Part shown: one piece after another, positions 16,334 through 23,434 of the stretch
How positions within the stretch are numbered: position 1 is the first letter of the stretch
How the letters are laid out: each line of letters begins with the position of its first letter
Notes under the pieces: model-generated
Seen by the model: only the letters and a program-made list of their open reading frames with translations
Told to the model about the DNA's origin: nothing
Database searches by the model: none
Position numbers and translations under genes: made by a program
Assembly (NCBI GenBank): GCA_965116565.1
Contig: OZ220699.1
Coordinates: 992,001 to 1,056,000 of the forward strand
DNA: 64,000 nucleotides
Direction of reading: 5' to 3'
Source of the DNA: Bin87 sp965116565
GTDB taxonomy: Bacteria > Chloroflexota > Dehalococcoidia > Lucifugimonadales > UBA3495

Positions 16334-17419
16334 CTAAACGTTGCGCAGCTTGGGATCGAGCCGGTCCCTGAGCCAGTCGCCCAGCAGGTTCATCGACAGC
16401 ACCGTCAGCACGATCGCCAGGCAGGGGAACAGGAAGATCCACCACGAACTGGTGATGACCTCTCTGCCGTCCGCTGCCATCAGCCCCCAGGCGGGCTGGG
16501 GACGTGGGATGCCGGCTCCAAGGAAACTCAACGTGGCTTCCAGGATGATGACGTGTCCCACCTCGAGTGTTGCCAGGACTATCACGGTGTTGAACACGTT
16601 GGGGAATATGTGCCGGCCCATGATTCGCAAGTTGGAGGCGCCGGCGACCCTGGCCCGGTCAATGAAATCCCGTTCCTTGATGGTCAGGGCTTCACCCCGA
16701 ACCACGCGCGCATACCGGGCCCAGAGCAGCAACGCAATAACGATCACCACCGTGCTGAAACCGGATCCGATAGCGACCACCAGCGTCAGGGCCAGCAGGA
16801 TCGACGGGAATGCCAGCTTGATATCTACAATGCGCATGAGGATGGCGTCGGTCAAACCTCCCCTGAACGCTGCCAGCATGCCCAGCCCGGTTCCAAGGAC
16901 TCCACCCAACAGGATCGCGAGACAGGACACGGCCAGGGATATGCGCGCTCCGTGCATCAATCGGCTGAGCACGTCGCGGCCCTGCTTGTCGGTGCCCAGT
17001 GGGTATTCCCAACTGCCGCCGGGTTCCACGCGCACCATGGTTTCGCCGATGTCGGGCTGCCCGTTGCCATTGGCGTCTATCAAGGTGCCGGCGCCGCTGT
17101 CGATGTTCCTGCGAGCGTTGTTGAGGCTCACCTCGGCATTCTTGTCCCTGGTCCGCTGAACTATGGTTTGCTCAGTTTCACGGTCGGGAACCCAGCCCGG
17201 CGGCTCCAGCACCCGTTCCAGATCGCCGATGGTGTGGTCATGCTGCGCCAGCACGTCGGCGAAAGCGGCAGGCACGACCAGGAAAACGATCAGGACAAAC
17301 AGGGGTATGAGCGGAATCCTGCGAATTTCTTGCCAGACTGCCCCGACCGAAAACCCTCGTGCCGGTTGCGCGGCGACTTCACCCTGCTGGCCGCCAGGAG
17401 CGGTGGTTTGCACGGCCAT
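16334..17419 (-). CDS. oppC: Peptide ABC transporter permease (OppC/DppC type), first set
   Basis: A 361-residue paralogue of the product at 12085-13170, the same length and with the same extended external insert after helix one (ETEQTIVQRTRDKNAEVSLN region). It enters the transmembrane core at YPLGTDKQGRDVLSRLMHGA and has the coupling loop AGASNLRIMGRHIFPN. The C-terminal SSWWIFLFPCLAIVLTVLSM helix and NLLGDWLRDRLDPKLRNV tail are nearly identical between the two copies. AGGGAAAAGAG lies upstream of the ATG. It is 23 bases downstream of OppB of the same set. This is the inner-membrane half-channel for peptides or similar solutes. Confidence 0.92.
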   Translation of the reverse strand: MAVQTTAPGGQQGEVAAQPARGFSVGAVWQEIRRIPLIPLFVLIVFLVVPAAFADVLAQHDHTIGDLERVLEPPGWVPDRETEQTIVQRTRDKNAEVSLNNARRNIDSGAGTLIDANGNGQPDIGETMVRVEPGGSWEYPLGTDKQGRDVLSRLMHGARISLAVSCLAILLGGVLGTGLGMLAAFRGGLTDAILMRIVDIKLAFPSILLALTLVVAIGSGFSTVVIVIALLLWARYARVVRGEALTIKERDFIDRARVAGASNLRIMGRHIFPNVFNTVIVLATLEVGHVIILEATLSFLGAGIPRPQPAWGLMAADGREVITSSWWIFLFPCLAIVLTVLSMNLLGDWLRDRLDPKLRNV

Positions 17420-17442
17420 ATCTCTTTTCCCTCCGGCGGTGT

Positions 17443-18360
17443 CTATCCGTATCGGATCCGCGGGTCAACGTACGCGTATGTAACGTCCGTAACGATGTTG
17501 ATCGCCACGTACAGCAACGCGAACAGCATTACGACGGCCTGTACAGTGATGTGGTCTTTGGAGTTGATGGCTTCGATGACCATCAATCCGATTCCGGGCC
17601 ATGCGAAGACGGTTTCAATCACCACTGAACCGGTGATCAGCACGGCAAATATCAAGCTGAAATACGTCAACGGGCCGATCAGGGCGTTCCGGAAACAGTG
17701 TTTCCAGACGATTTTCCATTCTGGAATTCCCTTGATCCGGGCGAGTTTCACATATTCGGTATCCAGCACCTCCAGCATGGAGGAACGTGTCAGCCTCATG
17801 ATCGCCGCGACGTTGTAGTATCCCAGCGCAAAGCCGGGCATCAGCATGTGCTTCAGCCCTCCTTTGCCTGAGGTGGGCAGCCATCCCAACTGCACGGCCA
17901 GGATCCACATCAGGATCAGCCCCACGGCGAAGGTCGGCGCCGATTGACCGAGGATGGCGAACATCTTCCCCCCGGCGTCAAACCAGGAGTCTTTTTTCAC
18001 CGCCGATAATACCCCGATGGGGAAAGCAATCAAACCCGTGATCACCAGAGCGAAGGATGATAGCTGCAAGGTGGCCGGAAGGCGCTCGGCTATCAACTCG
18101 GCCACCGGCCGGTCCCACTTGAATGATGTGCCCAGATCCCCGGTGAGGAGACGTTTCATGTAGGTGAAATATTGCACGTGCAGCGGTTTATCCAGGCCCC
18201 ACTGCGCCCGAATTCGCTCGATCTGCTCCTTGCCTGACTCCTCATCCAGAATGGCCGCCAACGGGTCGCCAGCCACACGAGAGAGCGAAAAGACAATCAG
18301 ACTGATCACGAAGACGGCCAGCAGTCCCTGTAAGAGCCGCAGAATGATGAAACGTTGCAT
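17443..18360 (-). CDS. oppB: Peptide ABC transporter permease (OppB/DppB type), first set
   Basis: 305 residues, starting MQRFIILRLLQGLLAVFVIS. It has the OppB core SGKEQIERIRAQWGLDKPLH, the ATPase-coupling loop KLARIKGIPEWKIVWKHCFR, and the closing block WPGIGLMVIEAINSKDHITV. The frame is open 45 bases further upstream, but the ATG at 18360 aligns with the start of the paralogue at 14149 and has the same GGAACGGAC sequence ahead of it. It follows the intact binding-protein gene across a 13-bp hairpin. The roughly one-third difference from the other OppB suggests an old rather than a recent duplication. Confidence 0.92.
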   Translation of the reverse strand: MQRFIILRLLQGLLAVFVISLIVFSLSRVAGDPLAAILDEESGKEQIERIRAQWGLDKPLHVQYFTYMKRLLTGDLGTSFKWDRPVAELIAERLPATLQLSSFALVITGLIAFPIGVLSAVKKDSWFDAGGKMFAILGQSAPTFAVGLILMWILAVQLGWLPTSGKGGLKHMLMPGFALGYYNVAAIMRLTRSSMLEVLDTEYVKLARIKGIPEWKIVWKHCFRNALIGPLTYFSLIFAVLITGSVVIETVFAWPGIGLMVIEAINSKDHITVQAVVMLFALLYVAINIVTDVTYAYVDPRIRYG

Positions 18361-18405
18361 GATGTCCGTTCCTACAGCGCGTATGACCTTTCGATTTGCC
18401 AACAT

Positions 18406-18442
18406 CCCCGGCGCATCAGCAATACGTTGTGATGCGCCGGGG
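18406..18442 (-). terminator. Strong intercistronic hairpin after the first binding-protein gene
   Basis: CCCCGGCGCATCA (18406-18418) pairs with TGATGCGCCGGGG (18430-18442) around an 11-base loop, without a T-run. It takes the same place, between SBP and OppB, as the hairpin at 14186-14222, though its sequence is unrelated. Confidence 0.65.
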
Positions 18443-18468
18443 CGGATTTGGTGGAGTGTCGGCGCGGG

Positions 18469-20442
18469 TTATTCGCGCACACCCTTGACGTGCTCGAGAT
18501 AGACGTAGTTACCGTTGTTGGGTCCCAGGAAGATGTACTCGGCGACCACATCGGGGTCTACGACTGCGCTCACCGGCAACGTCCAGCCGGGTATGGTGCC
18601 GACTTCATAGAAGATCTCGTCGGATACCTTCTGCCAGTCCACGGTTGCATCGGCTTCGTTGAGCGCGCGCAACGCCTTGTTCTTGTTCTCCTGGATGTCG
18701 TCGCTGGTGTACGCCCGGAAGAAACGCTCAGCGCTGAAGTAGAAGTGGACGCGGGTGTCGATCGGGGCTGCCGGTCCGCGGAACGGATATATGCAGCAGT
18801 CCGTGTTCAGTCCCCGGTATTCGTTCCTCCAGTTGGAGAATTCAATGGGGTCAAGCTGCGGGTCCAGCCCGATCCGCTCCCAATACCCGGCGATGGCTTC
18901 CATCAGGTCGGGCTGTTCCGGCACTCCCGACAGCGGGAAAACCGGTATCCGGAAGGAGAATCCGTTGGGATACCCGGCTTCGGCGAGGAGTTCCTTGGCG
19001 CGTTCCTCGTCATAACCGTACAGTTCTTCCCAACTGGCTTCCCACTCGGGATTGTATCCGCCCGGGAAGTCCGGCACCAGCGTGGAGACCCACTGCTTGC
19101 CGCCGGCTCCTTTGAAGATTGCATCGTTAACCTGGTCGCGGTCGAAAGCCTTGTTCATGGCCATGCGCACCAGCTTCCCGCTGGGGCCGGGATCATTCCA
19201 GGGCATCATTTCGTCGCGGGCTCCCGCGATGTTGTAGGCTTCCCGGTCGGCTGCCTGTGATTCGGGAGTGGCATTGGGGTCAACCCCCTTTTCGCCGGTC
19301 GCGAAATACATGCCGCCAAAGAGGGCGAACGCCGTCTGCGCGGTCACGGAACTGTCGAACACCTCGAGACCGTCGTCGATGGCATCCTGTAGGAGCGCTC
19401 GGTTGATCGCGGCTATATGTCCCTCGCGGGCCTGCATGATCGCAAGACGAGTGGCCGGCTCACGCACGTCCTTGATCTCAATTTCAGCGAAATCGGGGTC
19501 AACGCGCCAGTGGTCATAGTCCACGCGGGACCATTCCCAACCCACGCCCTCCGCGAAGCTGACGAATTCGTACGGGCCTGTGCGCGCCGATTTTTCGTAT
19601 ACCAGGTCTCGGCTGGCCTTGCAGTAGTTCAGCGCCTCCCCACCGTCAGCGTCGCCAAAGTCGGCTGCGCCGCCGGGGCACGCCTGGTTCCACTGTGCGG
19701 CGCTGCTGATGGGAACGCCTCGGTAACCGGAGAACCAGTAAAGGAAGTCCACCGCGGGGCGTTTCTGCATGTGGATGTTGATTTCGTAATCATTGACGAT
19801 TTCAACTTCGCCGCCCGGGTCGCTGCGGAAGTAGTCGGAGTAGGAGGCTCGGCATTCCGGATTGGTGTAATAGGCCAGCGAGTGCTCAACGTCCCGGGCC
19901 GTGAATTCGCCCCAATCGTCGTGCCAGCGCACGCCTTGGCGCAGTTTGAAGTTCCAGGTTTTGCCGTCCGGGGTGATGGCCCATTCGGTGGCGAGCATGG
20001 GCTCATAAGAACCGTCAAATCTGCCGGCGTCGACCATGAACTCAGCGGACATTCGGTAGTTGACCACGCCGGAACCGGTCACTTCGCAGTCCAGCATGGA
20101 CTCGAAGGACGGCGGGTCCAGGACGGCGATCAGGCGGTCAGTGACCAGTTCGCCTTCGGTCTGAGGTGCCAGGGTTGGCCTGGGAGTGGCCTGCAGCACC
20201 GAAGGGCGCTGCGTGGGTGTGGGCGCAAGGGTTGCGCCTTGCGGCACCGGGGTGTTGGTTGCGCTGGCCGGCGGCGGCGCCTGAGTGGCGGCCGGTTGCG
20301 CCTGCTGTTGTGGTGCCGGGGCCGCGGTCGCCGGCGCGGTCGTCTCTTCCGCGGCGCCTCCGCAACCCACGATGACCGCGGTAGTCGCCATGGCTATCAC
20401 CAGCGCTACCGCCGGATATCGTAAAAACCGTCTATACGGCAT
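18469..20442 (-). CDS. Peptide-binding lipoprotein (SBP family 5)
   Basis: A 657-residue substrate-binding lipoprotein for the ABC system. The signal sequence is MPYRRFLRYPAVALVIAMAT with lipobox IVGC. A Pro/Ala/Gln/Thr-rich linker follows, then the family 5 domain, including TPDGKTWNFKLRQGVRWHDD, ARDVEHSLAYYTNPECRASY and FDRDQVNDAIFKGAGG. At about 650 residues it is larger than E. coli OppA (543). The ATG at 20442 is chosen because GGAGG lies eight bases upstream and the signal peptide begins there; the open frame extends 18 codons further. It is first in the operon behind a TTGACT-N18-TATATT promoter. The ligand is unknown: peptides, opines or other small organics are possible. Confidence 0.92.
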   Translation of the reverse strand: MPYRRFLRYPAVALVIAMATTAVIVGCGGAAEETTAPATAAPAPQQQAQPAATQAPPPASATNTPVPQGATLAPTPTQRPSVLQATPRPTLAPQTEGELVTDRLIAVLDPPSFESMLDCEVTGSGVVNYRMSAEFMVDAGRFDGSYEPMLATEWAITPDGKTWNFKLRQGVRWHDDWGEFTARDVEHSLAYYTNPECRASYSDYFRSDPGGEVEIVNDYEINIHMQKRPAVDFLYWFSGYRGVPISSAAQWNQACPGGAADFGDADGGEALNYCKASRDLVYEKSARTGPYEFVSFAEGVGWEWSRVDYDHWRVDPDFAEIEIKDVREPATRLAIMQAREGHIAAINRALLQDAIDDGLEVFDSSVTAQTAFALFGGMYFATGEKGVDPNATPESQAADREAYNIAGARDEMMPWNDPGPSGKLVRMAMNKAFDRDQVNDAIFKGAGGKQWVSTLVPDFPGGYNPEWEASWEELYGYDEERAKELLAEAGYPNGFSFRIPVFPLSGVPEQPDLMEAIAGYWERIGLDPQLDPIEFSNWRNEYRGLNTDCCIYPFRGPAAPIDTRVHFYFSAERFFRAYTSDDIQENKNKALRALNEADATVDWQKVSDEIFYEVGTIPGWTLPVSAVVDPDVVAEYIFLGPNNGNYVYLEHVKGVRE

Positions 20443-20526
20443 ACAGGCCCTCCAAGATGTATCAGAGTAGATTTGCGTCTTGCACGTGCCGCGCACGGCT
20501 GATCGCCGTCCGAGTCACGCCCGCGC

Positions 20527-20556
20527 AATATAGGCAAAACCCAAGGCCACAGTCAA
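20527..20556 (-). promoter_or_regulatory. Promoter of the opp operon
   Basis: On the minus strand TTGACT (20551-20556), an 18-base spacer and TATATT (20527-20532), 85 bases upstream of the binding-protein ATG. It is a well-formed sigma70-type promoter. Confidence 0.7.
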
Positions 20557-20772
20557 ACAAAAAAAGGTAGCGTTCAATTGCGAAAAATGTTCAGCCGAAA
20601 AACCAGGCTTTAATCATTATCGTAACAATGCGACGTATTTGGCGTAATTCGTAACAAATAGCTTGCGATTTAACAATAATTTAACATTATGCTCTGAAAT
20701 GTATAATATGCTGGGCCGTAATATATCAGCAAACATAATAATGAGCTCGCGAGCCGGCGATCCGTAAATAAA
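20557..20772. other. AT-rich upstream region of the opp operon, no gene seen
   Basis: An unusually AT-rich stretch for this GC-rich window, with A-tracts (A7 near 20557), several TTTAACA/TAATTTAACATTA motifs and TATAATA near 20702. It lies between the opp promoter and the terminator of the LLM gene. It has no open frame of note. It may be an UP-element or regulator-binding region. Confidence 0.5.
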
Positions 20773-20797
20773 CGGGGCTACGAAATGCGTAGCCCCG
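20773..20797 (-). terminator. Terminator of the LLM oxidoreductase gene
   Basis: CGGGGCTACG (20773-20782) pairs with CGTAGCCCCG (20788-20797) around five bases. Read on the minus strand it is followed by TTTATTTA. Confidence 0.75.
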
Positions 20798-20905
20798 CCA
20801 TATAATTGCGCGGAATATGTTTAGAATGAGACGAACCGTGATCAGACCACTGCAATGGCGGCCAAACGATTGCGGATCGGCTGCATCTCGTCGGCCGATG
20901 TAGTC

Positions 20906-21748
20906 TTACAGTACGGCCTCGGCGATCCGTTCGATCTCATCCAGGGCCTGATCGCTGGTTGTATCCCCCAATCGCACGATGACCCTGTTGGCGCCGGCGC
21001 TTTCGAAGCTGCCAATCAATTCGCGATCGGCCGGCTGGCCGAAGACGGTGATGCCGATGCTGCCCGGATCTCGTCCCGACGCTTCCGCCAACTCGTCGAT
21101 GGCAGCCCGGCCGGCCGCGATCTGGTCCGGGCTCGACGCGGTGGGCATCCATCCGTCGCCCCAGCGCACGATCCGGCGGAATACGTTGCGCGCGTTGCCT
21201 CCTAGGATCACCGGGGGCCCTCCCTCCTGTGCGGGTTTCGGATTGCACTGGACCAGCGGGAAATCGTAGTAACGTCCGTGGTATTCGGCGGCGTCCTGGG
21301 TCCACAGGGCGCGCATCACCTCGATCGACTCCCTGGCCTGAGTCCACCGGTGGTCGAAATCGCCGCCCATGACCTCGGTTTCTTCCCGCAGCCAGCCCGT
21401 GCCTATCCCCAGAAGGAAACGGCCGCCGGAGAAACGGTCCAACGTCGCGATCGCCCCGGCCAGCACCAGCGGGTTCCGCTCGGGTATCAGGGTGATGCCC
21501 GTGCCCAGCTTGATTGTGCTGGTGACCGCCGATGCCCGCGCCAACCCGATGTATGGATCAGCCATGTCGCTCATGTAGTCGGGAATCGAGCCGTCCGGCG
21601 AGCCGGGGTATTTGGACGCCGGATTGACGGGCATTACGGGATGCTCGGGGAGCCAGATTGACTCGAACCCCAGGGCCTCCGCTTTTGCGGCAATCTCCGC
21701 CACATCTATGGAATTGGTGGATATCGACATATTCAGTCCGATGTCCAT
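20906..21748 (-). CDS. LLM class (luciferase-like) flavin/F420-dependent oxidoreductase
   Basis: A 280-residue luciferase-like TIM-barrel enzyme, probably F420-dependent and of the TIGR03619-like type. It starts MDIGLNMSISTNSIDVAEIA; ALGFESIWLPEHPVMP holds the cofactor-side His. ITLIPERNPLVLAGAIATLD and GGRFLLGIGTGWLREETEVM (the LGxGxGW motif) follow, with GGNARNVFRRIVRWGDGWMP near the end. The first ATG of the open frame is 213 bases further up, but MDIGLN has GGAGG eight bases before it and matches family starts. It is a single-gene unit ending in a terminator. Substrate unknown; FMN use cannot be excluded. Confidence 0.88.
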   Translation of the reverse strand: MDIGLNMSISTNSIDVAEIAAKAEALGFESIWLPEHPVMPVNPASKYPGSPDGSIPDYMSDMADPYIGLARASAVTSTIKLGTGITLIPERNPLVLAGAIATLDRFSGGRFLLGIGTGWLREETEVMGGDFDHRWTQARESIEVMRALWTQDAAEYHGRYYDFPLVQCNPKPAQEGGPPVILGGNARNVFRRIVRWGDGWMPTASSPDQIAAGRAAIDELAEASGRDPGSIGITVFGQPADRELIGSFESAGANRVIVRLGDTTSDQALDEIERIAEAVL

Positions 21749-21986
21749 GGGATACCTCCGAATGGTTCGTTTGGCTTGCCGTCGCCGCCTCGCCGATTGC
21801 CGGATCATAGCACGCTGTTTCGTGGGCGTCACATCAAATGTGTCGCAACCCGGCTGGAACAGCCACAACTGCCGGCACAAACCCCCGTGATCGGCGCGCG
21901 TTGCATCGCCCACCGGCGAACCGGGGCCACATGACCGGTCCGCCGACACCGCGCCTGCCAACGGCGGATTGGCGAAAAACCCCTGG

Positions 21987-21995
21987 TGCTATACT
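21987..21995 (+). promoter_or_regulatory. Extended -10 promoter for the GYD gene
   Basis: TGC-TATACT lies 49 bases upstream of the ATG, with TTGGCG at 21969-21974 as a poorly spaced -35 (15 bases). Confidence 0.5.
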
Positions 21996-22043
21996 ACTTT
22001 GGGTTCATTCTTAAACGTTTCCGAATCGAACAAGGTGCCCATA

Positions 22044-22427
22044 ATGCCTCTCTACGTAATGCTTGCCAATTTCACCGGACGCGGCCGGCGCATGGGACAG
22101 GACAATCCGGACCTGCTCAGCGATGCCGCGGCTGCGGTGGAGACCATGTCCAGCAAAGTTCTGACCCAATACGCCGTTCTCGGCCGCTACGACTTCGTGA
22201 TAATTACCGAAGCAGCCGACAACCAGTCCGCAGCGCGCCTGTCGTTGGAACTCGGTGTGCTGGCCGGGCTGAACATCGAGACTCTCCCGGCCATGGCGAT
22301 CGGCGCCCTTTCTGACGAGGAGCACATCAGCCTGCTTCGGGATGCAGCCGTCGCCATGAATCTGCCGCCGGGCCCCGATGAATCACCTGAAACCGACGAC
22401 TGGCGAATCCCGGACGATCCGGACTGA
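22044..22427 (+). CDS. GYD domain protein
   Basis: A 127-residue small alpha/beta protein of the GYD family. The hallmark GRYDFVIITEAADNQSAARL (GRYD in place of GYD) is preceded by MPLYVMLANFTGRGRR and followed by LELGVLAGLNIETLPAMAIG. The acidic Pro-rich tail (PDESPETDDWRIPDDPD) is not part of the domain. The start at MPLYVML matches the family; the frame is open 25 codons upstream, beyond the likely transcription start. GYD proteins are single-domain dimers of unknown function, sometimes near redox genes. It is 65 bases upstream of thiD and may be cotranscribed with it. Confidence 0.85.
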   Translation: MPLYVMLANFTGRGRRMGQDNPDLLSDAAAAVETMSSKVLTQYAVLGRYDFVIITEAADNQSAARLSLELGVLAGLNIETLPAMAIGALSDEEHISLLRDAAVAMNLPPGPDESPETDDWRIPDDPD

Positions 22428-22449
22428 AGCCGGCCGGCTTTGTTTAACG

Positions 22450-22477
22450 GGTCAACACCATCTGACAGGTCAACACC
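22450..22477 (+). repeat. Direct repeat GGTCAACACC x2 ahead of thiD
   Basis: GGTCAACACC occurs at 22450-22459 and 22468-22477, a spacing of 18 bases, just before the thiD start codon. It could be an operator or chance. No TPP riboswitch core is present. Confidence 0.35.
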
Positions 22478-22492
22478 GGACGGGCTGATACC

Positions 22493-23293
22493 ATGGTTGC
22501 TCCCAAACCGCCAACCGCGATGACCATAGCCGGCTCGGACTCGGGCGGCGGAGCAGGGATCCAGGCCGACCTGAAGACGTTCTCCGCGTTGGGCGTATTC
22601 GGTACTTCAACTCTGACCGCCATCACCGCGCAGAATACCGTGGGAGTGACGGCAGTCCACGAGGTGCCCACAGACATCATCTCCGCGCAGATCGATGCAG
22701 TCATCACGGACATCGGCGCCGACGCCGTGAAAACGGGGATGCTGTCCTCCGCCGCCATCGTGGCGACCGTGTCTGACGCCGTGCGGCGCCACGGGATTAC
22801 GAACCTGGTGGTGGATCCGGTGATGGTGGCCAAGAGCGGTGATCGATTGCTGAGAGAAGAAGCAATCTCGTCGATCTGCAACGACTTGATCCCCCTGGCG
22901 AAGGTGGTGACCCCCAACATACCGGAGGCCGAGGATTTGACGGGCCTGTCAATCGAATCTGATGCGGATGTGCGGCAGGCGGCCGAAGCAATCATCCGGA
23001 TGGGCGCCCGATCCGTTGTCATTAAAGGCGGGCACCGCGACGGCCCGCCAACCGACGTCCTGTACGACGGAGCAACCTTCCTGGAGTTCACCACCGAGCG
23101 CATTCCGTCCACCAACACCCACGGCACGGGATGTACTTTCGCCTCTGCCGTCGCGGCCGGCCTTGCGCGCGGCCTTGAAATCCCGGACGCGGTGCAGCAG
23201 GCCAAGGACTACGTTACCGCTGCGATACGCGCCGCGTACCCAATCGGACAGGGCCACGGGCCACTGCACCATTTTCACGCTTTCTGGCAGTGA
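22493..23293 (+). CDS. thiD: Hydroxymethylpyrimidine/phosphomethylpyrimidine kinase
   Basis: A 266-residue ribokinase-fold enzyme that phosphorylates HMP to HMP-P and HMP-PP, the pyrimidine donor for ThiE. Signatures are AMTIAGSDSGGGAGIQADLK, VKTGMLSS, LVVDPVMVAKSGDRLL, VTPNIPEAEDLTG, SVVIKGGH and the anion-hole/catalytic motif NTHGTGCTFASAVAAGLA. The length is normal and all catalytic motifs are intact. The ATG at 22493 comes just after a pair of direct repeats. It probably shares the GYD gene's promoter. No other thiamine gene is adjacent; thiE lies at 3969. Confidence 0.95.
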   Translation: MVAPKPPTAMTIAGSDSGGGAGIQADLKTFSALGVFGTSTLTAITAQNTVGVTAVHEVPTDIISAQIDAVITDIGADAVKTGMLSSAAIVATVSDAVRRHGITNLVVDPVMVAKSGDRLLREEAISSICNDLIPLAKVVTPNIPEAEDLTGLSIESDADVRQAAEAIIRMGARSVVIKGGHRDGPPTDVLYDGATFLEFTTERIPSTNTHGTGCTFASAVAAGLARGLEIPDAVQQAKDYVTAAIRAAYPIGQGHGPLHHFHAFWQ

Positions 23294-23356
23294 CGCTTCT
23301 GGCAGCGACGCCGGGGGCCCGCGCGTTGGCTGCCCAACTGCGCGGACGCCTTGCGC

Positions 23357-23362
23357 TATAAT
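23357..23362 (+). promoter_or_regulatory. -10 box for ileS
   Basis: A perfect TATAAT, 73 bases upstream of the ileS start. The leader is too short for a T-box riboswitch and shows no T-box sequence. Confidence 0.6.
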
Positions 23363-23434
23363 CCTCTTCTGTAACGATGCGAATCAGCCGGCGAAGGCCC
23401 GGTGAGGCCGCCGGCGGTGAGAGGTAGGTCTGGT

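Noticed and set aside
10006..20442. Genomic island or mobile element carrying the opp operon
   Set aside because: No integrase, transposase, tRNA junction or repeats at its ends; composition matches its surroundings apart from the AT-rich promoter region.
22428..22492. TPP riboswitch before thiD
   Set aside because: The conserved CUGAGA and paired elements are missing; only a short direct repeat is present.
23363..23434. T-box riboswitch before ileS
   Set aside because: The leader is only about 65 bases and has no T-box or specifier stem.
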